Shown here: in pieces, positions 26,251-35,250 of the stretch
How positions within the stretch are numbered: the first letter of the stretch is position 1
How the letters are laid out: the number at the start of each line of letters is the position of its first letter
Source: Bacillota bacterium
GTDB taxonomy: Bacteria > Bacillota > Clostridia > Lachnospirales > Lachnospiraceae
Direction: 5' to 3'
Assembly (NCBI GenBank): GCA_023407575.1
Contig: JAEYLX010000032.1
Coordinates: 186,001-250,000, forward strand
Length of the DNA stretch: 64,000 nt
The notes under the pieces: generated by a model
Seen by the model: only the letters and a program-made list of their open reading frames with translations
Database searches by the model: none
Told to the model about the DNA's origin: nothing
Position numbers and translations under genes: made by a program

Positions 26251-28443
26251 ATGGCGGTAGATATGAATACGAGCACCATGTTAACAGGAAGGGTTACAAT
26301 ACCAACAGACATTGATGTTGTTCCGGAAACAATTGAGTTGTTTCATAGATGGGGAGCTGATGCCATTCGTGATTGTGACGGTACTGCTTATCCTGAAGAA
26401 TTAAAGGCTGTTTCAGCAAAAGTATACAGCACCTATTACACAACCCGTAAGGATAATGAGTGGGCGAAGGCAAATCCTGAAGAAGTACAGCAATGTTATA
26501 TTATGACCTCTTTTTACACAGCGGTAGAAAATAATCTGCGTATCCCCCTGCTGAAGGGAATCGCAGCGGACCTTATGAAGGTGAATGATTATGATGATAA
26601 AACACGTTGGTGGGAAGTCATTGACCGCAGTACCGGTAAGATAGTTTCCACAGAGAATTGGGGTTATGAGAAAGAGACGGGAGAAGTCATAATTACAGAT
26701 TGTCTTCCGTTTCACAATTATACAGTCAGCTTTCTGGCATATCTTATCTGGGACCCGGTACATATGTATAATGCTGTTACCAACGATTGGAAGGATGTAG
26801 AACATCAGATTACCTTTGATGTAAGGCAGCCGAAAACAAAGGATTATACCATGCGTCGTCTTCGTAAGTTTCTGGATGAGCATCCTTATGTAGACGTCAT
26901 CCGTTACACAACATTTTTCCACCAGTTTACCTTAATCTTTGATGAGCTGATGCGTGAAAAGTATGTGGACTGGTATGGCTACTCTGCCTCAGTGTCTCCT
27001 TATATCCTGGAACAGTTTGAGAGAGAGGTAGGTTATACCTTCCGACCGGAATTTATTGTTGATCAGGGTTATTATAATAATCAGTATCGTATTCCAAGCA
27101 AAGAGTTCAAAGATTTCCAGGCATTTCAGAGACGTGAAGTGGCAAAGTTAGCAAAGGAGATGGTTGACATCACCCATGAATACGGCAAGGAAGCTATGAT
27201 GTTCCTGGGAGATCACTGGATAGGAACAGAGCCGTTTATGGAAGAATTTAAGACCTTGGGTCTGGATGCAGTGGTTGGAAGTGTAGGAAATGGCAGCACA
27301 CTTCGACTCATCAGTGATATTTCTGGTGTAAAATATACCGAAGGAAGACTTCTGCCTTATTTCTTCCCTGATACTTTTTATGAAGGAGGAGATCCTGTTA
27401 AGGAGGCTAAAATAAACTGGGTTACCGCAAGACGGGCGATTCTTAGAAAACCCATTGATCGAATCGGCTACGGCGGTTATTTGAAACTGGCCTGTCAATT
27501 CCCGGAGTTTATTGATTATGTGGAATCCATTTGCCAGGAATTTCGTGAGCTGTATGAAAATATCAAGGGGACAACACCTTACTGTACGAAACGGGTGGCA
27601 GTGTTAAATAGTTGGGGAAAAATGCGTGCTTGGGGAGCCCATATGGTACATCATGCATTATATCAGAAACAGAATTATAGTTATGCGGGAGTAATTGAAG
27701 CGTTAAGCGGAACGCCATTTGAAGTATCGTTTATTAATTTCGACGATATAAGAAATGATAGTGACCTATTAAAGAATATTGATGTAATTATTAACGTAGG
27801 TGATGGAGACACGGCACATACCGGCGGAGAAGCCTGGGAAGATGCGGTGGTGTCAAGCGCAATCCGTCAGTTCGTTTATGAGGGAGGAGGCTTAATTGGT
27901 ATTGGTGAGCCTACAGGGCACCAGTATCAGGGCCGTTATATCCAGCTGGCAAATGTCTTCGGTATAGAAAAGGAAACAGGATTTACTTTAAATTACGATA
28001 AATACAACTGGGATAGTGTCAACGGACACTTTATTACCGAAGACTGTACCAAAGAAGTGGATTTCGGTGAGGGTAAGAAAAATATGTACGCTTTAGACGG
28101 CGCTGCAGTTCTTGTTCAAAAAGACAAGGAAGTTCAGATGGCAGTCAATGAATTTGGCAAGGGAAGAAGTGTTTATATCAGCGGACTCCCCTATAGCTTT
28201 GAAAATAGCAGAGTTCTTTACCGCAGCATTCTATGGAGTACGCACAAGGAAGAAAGCTTAAACAAGTGGTTCTCCAGTAATTATAATGTGGAAGTACATG
28301 CTTATGTGAAGAATAACAAGTATTGCGTGGTAAATAACACCTATGAACCGCAAACAACAACCATTTACCGAGGAGATTCCAGTTGCTTTGATCTTGAGTT
28401 AAAAGCGAATGAAATCATTTGGTATGAGATATCGAAGCAGTAA
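26251..28443 (+). CDS. gnpA: GH112 galacto-N-biose/lacto-N-biose phosphorylase
   Basis: The protein is 730 residues, the usual family length, with no signal peptide. It splits beta-1,3-galactosyl-HexNAc disaccharides with phosphate into galactose-1-phosphate and GlcNAc or GalNAc in the cytoplasm. The barrel carries GDHWIGTEPF with Asp321, the likely catalytic acid (equivalent to Asp313 of the bifidobacterial enzyme as I recall). Other family landmarks are GADAIRDCDGTAYPEE, IWDPVHMYN and VDWYGYSASVSPYI. A glutamine-amidotransferase-like domain follows (EGGGLIGIGEPTGHQYQG), then a C-terminal beta domain. A hairpin GGCGTT-AA-AACGCC at 26234-26247 sits just before the start, and the ribosome site is weak. 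Galactosyl-rhamnose phosphorylase is the alternative, but the nagB/nahK context favours GNB/LNB. Confidence 0.92.
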   Translation: MAVDMNTSTMLTGRVTIPTDIDVVPETIELFHRWGADAIRDCDGTAYPEELKAVSAKVYSTYYTTRKDNEWAKANPEEVQQCYIMTSFYTAVENNLRIPLLKGIAADLMKVNDYDDKTRWWEVIDRSTGKIVSTENWGYEKETGEVIITDCLPFHNYTVSFLAYLIWDPVHMYNAVTNDWKDVEHQITFDVRQPKTKDYTMRRLRKFLDEHPYVDVIRYTTFFHQFTLIFDELMREKYVDWYGYSASVSPYILEQFEREVGYTFRPEFIVDQGYYNNQYRIPSKEFKDFQAFQRREVAKLAKEMVDITHEYGKEAMMFLGDHWIGTEPFMEEFKTLGLDAVVGSVGNGSTLRLISDISGVKYTEGRLLPYFFPDTFYEGGDPVKEAKINWVTARRAILRKPIDRIGYGGYLKLACQFPEFIDYVESICQEFRELYENIKGTTPYCTKRVAVLNSWGKMRAWGAHMVHHALYQKQNYSYAGVIEALSGTPFEVSFINFDDIRNDSDLLKNIDVIINVGDGDTAHTGGEAWEDAVVSSAIRQFVYEGGGLIGIGEPTGHQYQGRYIQLANVFGIEKETGFTLNYDKYNWDSVNGHFITEDCTKEVDFGEGKKNMYALDGAAVLVQKDKEVQMAVNEFGKGRSVYISGLPYSFENSRVLYRSILWSTHKEESLNKWFSSNYNVEVHAYVKNNKYCVVNNTYEPQTTTIYRGDSSCFDLELKANEIIWYEISKQ

Positions 28444-28456
28444 GGAGAGTACGGCA

Positions 28457-29203
28457 ATGATAATTTATAAAGCTTCAGATTATCAGGATATGAGTAGAAA
28501 GGCAGCAAATATCATATCTGCTCATATTATTTTAAAGCAGGATAGTGTATTGGGACTGGCAACCGGCTCTACTCCGCTAGGAATATATCGTCAGCTGATT
28601 GATTGGTATAGAAAAGGAGACTTGGATTTTTCAAAAGTAAAAACTGTTAATTTAGACGAATACAAGGGGCTGACTCCGGATAACCGTCAAAGTTATCATT
28701 ATTTCATGAATCATAATTTGTTTGACCATATAAATATAGAGAAACAAAATACGTTCTTTCCCAATGGAGCCAATGAGGATAGTGAAGCCGAATGCAGCAG
28801 ATTTAATGCGATCATAGATCAAGTAGGCGGTATCGACCTTCAGCTTCTTGGGTTAGGCCATAATGGTCACATTGGTTTTAATGAACCCAGTGACAGCTTT
28901 GAAAAAGGAACTCATTGTGTTGCATTAACGAAGAGTACTTTGGAAGCAAATTCCCGTCTGTTTGAGGATGGGGAAACGGTGCCAGCCTTCGCATATACCA
29001 TGGGAATTAAATCAATTATGCAAGCAAAGAAGATTGTTCTGGCAGTAAGTGGTGCAGATAAGGCGGATATTTTATGCAGCGCACTGCTTGGTCCGGTAAC
29101 ACCGGCAGTTCCGGCTTCTATTTTACAGCTTCATCCGGACTTTACGGTGGTTGCGGATGAGGCAGCGCTTTCAAAGGTAGAGTTGGATAACATTTTTCTT
29201 TAG
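28457..29203 (+). CDS. nagB: Glucosamine-6-phosphate deaminase, second copy
   Basis: The protein is 248 residues with the same motifs as the first copy (LGLATGSTP, VNLDEY, GLGHNGHIGFNEP). The ATG at 28457 lies nine bases after GGAG, which is located immediately after the phosphorylase stop codon, so the two genes are coupled in one operon; an upstream frame to 28409 would overlap the phosphorylase. The N-terminal half differs from copy one at many positions, whereas from about residue 155 the proteins are nearly identical, suggesting gene conversion or a recombination joint inside the gene. Confidence 0.95.
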   Translation: MIIYKASDYQDMSRKAANIISAHIILKQDSVLGLATGSTPLGIYRQLIDWYRKGDLDFSKVKTVNLDEYKGLTPDNRQSYHYFMNHNLFDHINIEKQNTFFPNGANEDSEAECSRFNAIIDQVGGIDLQLLGLGHNGHIGFNEPSDSFEKGTHCVALTKSTLEANSRLFEDGETVPAFAYTMGIKSIMQAKKIVLAVSGADKADILCSALLGPVTPAVPASILQLHPDFTVVADEAALSKVELDNIFL

Positions 29204-29336
29204 CATTAGGATTAACTAAAGTATTAAAACTAAGCTCAATGACTTTAAGGAAAGTTGTATTCGTTCACTTTTGTGCAGATTGTGCTTATGATTAATTTAC
29301 ATTTACAGTTTTTCTTGAAAAGGGAGGCTTATAAGA

Positions 29337-30248
29337 ATGGAACCTGTATTAGTAATAATGGCAGCAGGAATGGGAAGCAGATATGGCGGGATGAAACAAA
29401 TTGATCCGGTGGATGATTGCGGTCATATTATTATGGACTTCTCCATCTATGATGCCATAAGAGCCGGGTTTAAAAATGTTGTGTTTATTATTAAACCTGA
29501 AATAGAAGAGGAATTCAAAAGAGTAATTGGAGACCGAATTAGTAAAAAAGTAAAGGTGCAGTATGTTTTTCAGCAAATAGACCGCTTGCCCAAGGGGTAT
29601 CAAGTTCCGGCCGGGAGAGTGAAACCCTGGGGAACAGGACACGCTATTTTAAGTTGTATAGGAGCAGTAAACGGACCCTTTGCAGTAATTAATGCGGATG
29701 ACTATTATGGAGTAACGGCATATAAAGCAATATATAAATTCTTAACAGCAGCCAGGGAAAATGACCAATCTCGTTATGCTATGGTGGGCTACCAACTGGA
29801 GAATACCTTAACGGAACATGGTCATGTTGCCAGAGGAGTTTGTGAAGTCACAGAGGGAGGATATTTAAAGGATATCTGTGAGAGAACAAGAATAGAACAA
29901 TATGAGTCTGGAGCCAGATATACAGAAGATGAGGGCAAGACCTGGGTCGCAATACCAAAGGACAGCATTGTTTCCATGAATATGTGGGGCTTTTCATCCG
30001 GTATACTTAAGGAATTGGAAGAAAGATTTGAAGCCTTCTTAAGTAAGGAAGCCAAGCAAAATCCATTAAAGGCAGAGTATTTCTTGCCAATGGTGGTAGG
30101 TGAATTGATAAGGCAACAAAAAACTACGGTTGAGGTTCTTAAGTCCGAAGATAAGTGGTATGGAGTTACCTATAAAGAAGATAAAGAAGCGGTAGTAACA
30201 GCCATTGCTAAGTTAAAAGAACAAGGGTTGTATCCACAAGAATTTTAA
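29337..30248 (+). CDS. RmlA/GlmU-like sugar-1-phosphate nucleotidyltransferase, second copy
   Basis: The protein is 303 residues and close to the copy at 18245-19156. It keeps the LVIMAAGMGSRYGGMKQIDP signature and VINADDYYG metal site. Differences cluster in the 70-90 and 130-145 regions. Here it lies directly in the operon with the GH112 phosphorylase, which yields Gal-1-P, and with nahK, which yields HexNAc-1-P. Direct uridylylation of either product would remove the need for GalT, which is not present in the window. The 5' intergenic sequence (29204-29336) is also conserved with the first block. Confidence 0.86.
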   Translation: MEPVLVIMAAGMGSRYGGMKQIDPVDDCGHIIMDFSIYDAIRAGFKNVVFIIKPEIEEEFKRVIGDRISKKVKVQYVFQQIDRLPKGYQVPAGRVKPWGTGHAILSCIGAVNGPFAVINADDYYGVTAYKAIYKFLTAARENDQSRYAMVGYQLENTLTEHGHVARGVCEVTEGGYLKDICERTRIEQYESGARYTEDEGKTWVAIPKDSIVSMNMWGFSSGILKELEERFEAFLSKEAKQNPLKAEYFLPMVVGELIRQQKTTVEVLKSEDKWYGVTYKEDKEAVVTAIAKLKEQGLYPQEF

Positions 30249-30337
30249 GTACTAGACAGTGAAACTCAAAACTTTCGTTGTCTATACTAATGTAAAAGCT
30301 GTTTGTTTCGCGATTATCTAAATGAGAGGATATCATT

Positions 30338-31453
30338 ATGACAAGAGAGGGATATTGTGCAAAGATTGAAGAAGCAATCTGTCACATTGATTTTAAAGGA
30401 ACTTTAATCGATTATGAACGTTATGGACAGGGTCATATTAATGATACCTTTGTTGTACGATTTATACAGGAGGATCAAAGTATCCTTCGTTATATATTGC
30501 AGAGAATGAATCATGAGACCTTTCATCGTCCGGACCAGTTAATGAAAAATATTGCCGGGGTGACATCTTTTCTAAGAAAGAAGATCCTACTGAACCAGGG
30601 TGATGTGAATCGGGAGACCATGAATATCATCGCCACAAAGGATGGAAATACCTATTATAGAGATAGTATCGGTTCCTATTGGAGAGCGTATTTATTCATA
30701 GAAGATGCTATTTGTTTTGATCAGGTGGAAAAACCCGAGGATTTCTATCAAAGTGCCATAGCCTTTGGACGATTTCAGCAGCTATTAGCGGATTATCCGG
30801 CGGATACCTTATTTGAGACCATTAAGGATTTTCACAATACGCCGGTACGTCTTGACAATCTAAGAAAAGCGATAGAGAATAATAGTGCAGACAGAGTAAA
30901 AGAGGTAACTGCGGAGATAGAGTTTGCACTCCAAAGGGAAGAATTCATTCATACCTTAATGGACTTATATGAGGCAGGAAAGCTCCCGCTAAAGGTAACG
31001 CATAATGATACAAAATTAAATAATATTATGATTGATAATAAATCAGGAAAAGCAATCTGTGTGATTGATTTGGATACGGTTATGCCGGGATTTTCGGTGA
31101 CTGATTTTGGTGACTCTATTCGTTTTGGAGCAAGTACCGGTGCAGAGGATGAACCTGATTTAAGTAAAGTCAATTTTGATCTGGAGCTTTATGAGAGTTA
31201 TACCAGGGGGTTTCTAGAGGGCTGTAATGGAAGTCTTAGCGAAACAGAGCGAGCAATGCTTCCGGTAGGAGCAAAGATGATGACCCTGGAATGCGGGATA
31301 CGTTTTCTAACAGACTATCTGCAGGGAGATACCTACTTTAGAACTCATCGAGAGGGTCATAATCTGGACAGAGCCAGAACACAGTTTAAATTGGTAGCAG
31401 ACATGGAACAGCACTGGGAGAAAATGATTGCAGTTGTTAATAAATATCGTTAG
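30338..31453 (+). CDS. nahK: N-acetylhexosamine 1-kinase, second copy
   Basis: The protein is 371 residues with the catalytic loop HNDTKLNN and metal motif [10 protein letters not shown] in the same places as the first copy; identity is above 90 percent by eye and long stretches are identical in DNA. It converts the HexNAc released by the GH112 phosphorylase two genes upstream to HexNAc-1-phosphate. It starts after GAGAGGATATCATT and ends 11 bases before galE. Confidence 0.9.
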   Translation: MTREGYCAKIEEAICHIDFKGTLIDYERYGQGHINDTFVVRFIQEDQSILRYILQRMNHETFHRPDQLMKNIAGVTSFLRKKILLNQGDVNRETMNIIATKDGNTYYRDSIGSYWRAYLFIEDAICFDQVEKPEDFYQSAIAFGRFQQLLADYPADTLFETIKDFHNTPVRLDNLRKAIENNSADRVKEVTAEIEFALQREEFIHTLMDLYEAGKLPLKVTHNDTKLNNIMIDNKSGKAICVIDLDTVMPGFSVTDFGDSIRFGASTGAEDEPDLSKVNFDLELYESYTRGFLEGCNGSLSETERAMLPVGAKMMTLECGIRFLTDYLQGDTYFRTHREGHNLDRARTQFKLVADMEQHWEKMIAVVNKYR

Positions 31454-31464
31454 GAGTGGATGCA

Positions 31465-32487
31465 ATGGCTATCTTAGTTACAGGTGGTGCCGGTTATATT
31501 GGAAGTCATACATGTGTGGAACTATTAAACCAGGGTTATGAAGTAGTTGTAGTTGATAATCTTAGTAATTCCAGTGAAGAAGCATTGGAAAGAGTGAAAA
31601 AAATTACAGGGAAGAATCTTACCTTTTATAAGGCGGATTTATTAGACAAAGACGCACTGGATGAAATCTTTGAGGGAGAAGTAATTGAAGGAGTAATTCA
31701 TTTTGCAGGATTAAAGGCGGTAGGTGAATCTGTTCAAAAGCCTTTGGAGTACTATCATAATAACATTACGGGAACTTTAATCCTATGTGAGGTGATGCGG
31801 GAACATAAGGTGAAGAATATTGTGTTCAGTTCCTCCGCAACCGTATATGGAACGCCGAATTCAGTACCCATCAAAGAAGATTTTCCGCTTTCCACAACGA
31901 ATCCTTATGGTTCCACAAAACTTATGCTGGAAAGAATATTATCAGACTTACATACAGCGGATTCTGACTGGAACGTAATTCTGCTTCGATATTTTAATCC
32001 AATCGGTGCACATTCCAGCGGCAGCATTGGGGAAGACCCAAAAGGAATACCTAATAATTTAGTGCCTTACATTACACAAGTTGCTGTCGGCAAGTTAGAC
32101 CACCTTAATGTCTATGGAAATGATTACGATACCCTTGATGGCACGGGAGTGCGTGATTATATTCATGTCGTAGATTTAGCACTTGGACATATAAAGGCAC
32201 TTAAAAAAATAAAAGAAAACAAAGGTGTACTGGTTTATAACTTAGGTACTGGCAATGGCTACAGTGTGTTACAAGTGGTAGATAGCTTTGAAAGGGTATC
32301 CGGGAATACAATAAATTATGTTATTCAGCCTAGGCGAGCCGGTGATATCGGAGTATGTTATGCCGATGTTACGAAAGCCAAGGAAGAGCTGCACTGGGAG
32401 GCAACACGCGGATTAAATGAGATGTGTGAGGATTCCTGGAGATGGCAAAGAAGCAACCCAAGTGGGTATGATGATAGTATTAAATAG
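31465..32487 (+). CDS. galE: UDP-glucose 4-epimerase, second copy
   Basis: The protein is 340 residues, with NAD site [20 protein letters not shown] and the catalytic YGSTK (the canonical YxxxK). The ATG at 31465 follows GGAG by eight bases; the in-frame GTG at 31456 is rejected as it overlaps the site. It closes the second block and returns UDP-Gal to UDP-Glc, or UDP-GalNAc to UDP-GlcNAc. The protein is only about two-thirds identical to copy one, in contrast to the kinase and nucleotidyltransferase. A bidirectional terminator follows. Confidence 0.95.
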   Translation: MAILVTGGAGYIGSHTCVELLNQGYEVVVVDNLSNSSEEALERVKKITGKNLTFYKADLLDKDALDEIFEGEVIEGVIHFAGLKAVGESVQKPLEYYHNNITGTLILCEVMREHKVKNIVFSSSATVYGTPNSVPIKEDFPLSTTNPYGSTKLMLERILSDLHTADSDWNVILLRYFNPIGAHSSGSIGEDPKGIPNNLVPYITQVAVGKLDHLNVYGNDYDTLDGTGVRDYIHVVDLALGHIKALKKIKENKGVLVYNLGTGNGYSVLQVVDSFERVSGNTINYVIQPRRAGDIGVCYADVTKAKEELHWEATRGLNEMCEDSWRWQRSNPSGYDDSIK

Positions 32488-32504
32488 AACCTTCAAAGTA
32501 TTAT

Positions 32505-32536
32505 AAAAAAATGAGCGCAAAATGCGCTCATTTTTT
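32505..32536. terminator. Bidirectional terminator after second galE
   Basis: A run of A, the stem TGAGCGCA / TGCGCTCA with loop AAA, and a run of six T. It serves galE on the plus strand and the convergent AraC-family gene on the minus strand. Confidence 0.9.
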
Positions 32537-32572
32537 GTGTTCTGTATTTAATTGAAAATTGTAGATTACATA

Positions 32573-33421
32573 TTAGTGTAACCTATTTTCATTACGGAAT
32601 TGGTTAGGCGAGAGATTATTATATTTTCTAAATGTTTTACTAAAATAATTTCCGCAGGAAAAGCCACATTTTAAACTGATTTCGTTAATGGATAAATTAG
32701 TATTAATCAATAATTGTAAAGCATTCTGCATTCTAATATTAGTTAAATACTTAATTGGATTTATCCCGGTCTCTTTTGTGAATTCCCTTGTAAAATGACT
32801 TAAGGAAATTCCTAATTGGTCGGATAAAGCGTGAATACCTTCAAGGTTCGCAAACTCATTATGCATATATTCAAGAGCAAATCTTGTTTTTGCAGAATAC
32901 TTATCTTGATTATAAGCAACTGTTTTACATAGAAGGGATAGGAAATAGAATATAATTTCGTTGCCGGCAAAGGGTTGCAGTTTCATTCCATTATTTAGAT
33001 TTTCCTGTAGTTTTAGCAGGTATTGTATAACACTACTACTTTGCTCCAACTTTAAAACTTTGCCGGTTTTCTGTACTATTTTATCATAATAGGCTTCAAC
33101 AGCAGTTCCTTCAAAATGAATATATAGAAGCTCCCAGCCCTCGCACTTTGCATTATGAGGAAAATAGTATTTTTCATTATCAGGAATTTTAACAAAGAAA
33201 GCCTGACCTGGCTCAATTCGATATACAGTATCCCTGGTTTCAAAGATACCATAGCCTTTTAAAGTATATTGAAATAAATACCCCTGAATATTTCTATCAT
33301 TATTATCAAAATAGTAGTCTGATGAATTTCGATATTCTATGCCCATATCCTTTAGATCGAAGGGCGGGTACGAGAATTCATCGAAGGAGGGGAAATAGAA
33401 GGTTTGCAATTTATAGGACAT
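32573..33421 (-). CDS. AraC-family regulator divergent from the GH27 gene
   Basis: The protein is 282 residues. The N-terminal sensing domain contains RIEPGQAFFVKIPDNEKYYF and GWELLYIHFEG. The C-terminal DNA-binding domain has two helix-turn-helix units (LSDQLGISLSHFTREFTKETG and CGFSCGNYFSKTFRKYNNLSP). I chose the ATG at 33421 after GAGGTGA; an in-frame TTG at 33424 is one codon longer. It is divergent from the GH27 alpha-galactosidase across a 351-bp region with three inverted repeats, so it probably regulates that gene. Confidence 0.92.
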   Translation of the reverse strand: MSYKLQTFYFPSFDEFSYPPFDLKDMGIEYRNSSDYYFDNNDRNIQGYLFQYTLKGYGIFETRDTVYRIEPGQAFFVKIPDNEKYYFPHNAKCEGWELLYIHFEGTAVEAYYDKIVQKTGKVLKLEQSSSVIQYLLKLQENLNNGMKLQPFAGNEIIFYFLSLLCKTVAYNQDKYSAKTRFALEYMHNEFANLEGIHALSDQLGISLSHFTREFTKETGINPIKYLTNIRMQNALQLLINTNLSINEISLKCGFSCGNYFSKTFRKYNNLSPNQFRNENRLH

Positions 33422-33772
33422 CAAAAAATCACCTCTTTTATCAAATTAACGTTCTTGAGAAGTAGTAGATTCCCAAGTATACTAAGTATTATATCATGTA
33501 AAAAACATAGGATATAGGCACATCGTGCCAGTGCGGCACGCTTCTTTACTCGGTGCAGATATAGTATCTGTCTATATTATATCATAAATATAAGCTGCGT
33601 TTATGATATTTTTGCTCAAATCGGTATTTGCATGTAAGCTTGCAATAACTCATAATGCTTTTGGTAATCAGAGAAATCGAGGAAATCAAAATAGTATTAG
33701 TTTTTAGATATTTATAGTATTAGAAGTACATTAAAGTCGTAGATAGTAAGTCTATATGATAGGAGGAGATTT
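33422..33772. promoter_or_regulatory. Divergent AraC/GH27 control region with three inverted repeats
   Basis: Three symmetrical elements lie close together: CGTGCC-N5-GGCACG at 33524-33540, CAGATA-TAG-TATCTG at 33556-33570, and ATATCATAAA-N11-TTTATGATAT at 33579-33609 (two exact ten-base arms, centres 21 bases apart). The first is GC-rich in an AT-rich setting. They are candidate operator or catabolite-control sites. No gene is seen. Confidence 0.55.
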
Positions 33773-35074
33773 ATGAATAAAAACAAATGTGCATTAACCC
33801 CGCCTATGGGTTGGAACAGTTGGGATTGTTACGGTGCATCGGTGACTGAGGATATATTAAGAGGAAATGCAGATTATATGGCAAAGAATTTAAAAGAATT
33901 TGGTTGGGAGTACATCGTATGTGATATTCAGTGGTATGAACCAAAAGCAAAGTCGACAGAGTATAACCACTTCTATCCTTTGGCAATGGATGAATTTTCA
34001 CGACTGATACCGGCTGTGAACCGCTTTCCTTCCTCTGCAGAGGGACAAGGGTTTCAGCCAATCAGTGAGTATGTACATAGCCTTGGGTTAAAGTTTGGTA
34101 TTCATATTATGAGGGGGATTCCACGGCAAGCTGTTCATGCAGCGGTACCTATAAAAGGAAGCACTGCAACCGCCAGAGATATTGCACAAAGCTATTCTAT
34201 TTGTTCCTGGAATACGGATATGTATGGTGTCAATCCTGATGCAGAAGGCGCACAGGAATATTACAATTCTTTGTTTGAATTATATGCCGAGTGGGGAGTG
34301 GATTTTGTTAAAGTTGATGATATTTGTAATACGGAATACAAACCGCATGAGCCATATTCTGCCAGACGAGAAATAGAGATGATAAGGATGGCTATCAATC
34401 ATTGTGGCAGAGACATGGTTCTAAGTCTATCCCCTGGTCCTGCTATTTTGGAGGAAGAGTCACACCTTAGTCAACATGCAAATATGTGGAGAATTACAGG
34501 TGACTTTTGGGATAATTGGCCACAGCTCTTCCATATGTTTGAAAAATGCAATGCCTGGAGCCCTTATGTAAAAGAAGGCTGCTGGCCGGATTGTGACATG
34601 CTCCCAATTGGGCATATTGGTGTTAATACACCTGGTCATGATATGCATGCTCGGTTCACTAACTTTACAAAGGATGAACAAGTTACAATGATGACCCTAT
34701 GGTGTATCTTCAGATCACCGTTGATGGTAGGGGCAGAACTACGAGATAATGATGATTGGACGTTATCCTTATTAACGAATCCAGAGGTGCTGCGACTCCT
34801 AAAGTATTCCAAGGGAGCTAAGCAAATGCTTCGAACAGATGATAGCGTAGTATGGATGAGTGAGGATGAGGATGGAAGCAAATATGTTGCAATTTTTAAT
34901 ACCTCAAGTAAACAGAGCTATCTAGAAAGCACCTTTATTGAACTGGGACTGGAGGGACAATATCAGGCAAGGGATTTGTGGGCACACGAAGAAATGGGAA
35001 CCATTAGTGAAAGCGTTGGAGTAGATGTTAACCTTCATGGAGCACGTATGCTTAAGCTAACGAAAGTACAATAA
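33773..35074 (+). CDS. GH27 alpha-galactosidase, cytoplasmic
   Basis: The protein is 433 residues, starting with the family signature TPPMGWNSWD. The nucleophile aspartate is in GVDFVKVDDIC (Asp182) and the acid/base aspartate probably in MWRITGDFWDNW. A C-terminal beta domain follows from about residue 340. There is no signal peptide, so it acts on imported alpha-galactosides. GGAGG precedes the ATG. Some GH27 proteins instead are alpha-N-acetylgalactosaminidases or beta-L-arabinopyranosidases; with an arabinan locus downstream and a GalNAc-linked locus upstream, both alternatives remain open. Confidence 0.9.
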   Translation: MNKNKCALTPPMGWNSWDCYGASVTEDILRGNADYMAKNLKEFGWEYIVCDIQWYEPKAKSTEYNHFYPLAMDEFSRLIPAVNRFPSSAEGQGFQPISEYVHSLGLKFGIHIMRGIPRQAVHAAVPIKGSTATARDIAQSYSICSWNTDMYGVNPDAEGAQEYYNSLFELYAEWGVDFVKVDDICNTEYKPHEPYSARREIEMIRMAINHCGRDMVLSLSPGPAILEEESHLSQHANMWRITGDFWDNWPQLFHMFEKCNAWSPYVKEGCWPDCDMLPIGHIGVNTPGHDMHARFTNFTKDEQVTMMTLWCIFRSPLMVGAELRDNDDWTLSLLTNPEVLRLLKYSKGAKQMLRTDDSVVWMSEDEDGSKYVAIFNTSSKQSYLESTFIELGLEGQYQARDLWAHEEMGTISESVGVDVNLHGARMLKLTKVQ

Positions 35075-35147
35075 TTGAGTTTAATAGTAGAGAAATATAG
35101 AGGTTTATTTAATGATGAAGAACCTTGTAAATTTTGCTGATTCAGAA

Positions 35148-35173
35148 TGGCTTGCACATATTAGTGCAAGCCA
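35148..35173. terminator. Stem-loop between GH27 and convergent AraC gene
   Basis: TGGCTTGCAC pairs perfectly with GTGCAAGCCA across the loop ATATTA, followed by a weak T run. It is a plausible terminator for both convergent genes. Confidence 0.7.
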
Positions 35174-35250
35174 CTGATACTTTTAGTAGCGGCGTTCATC
35201 TTTACCCATATCAATAACCCATATACTTTATATTATCCCTTGATATATGA

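Noticed and set aside
26413..26922. Minus-strand open frame of 169 codons inside the phosphorylase gene
   Set aside because: It lies wholly within the well-supported GH112 gene on the other strand and shows no domain or ribosome site.
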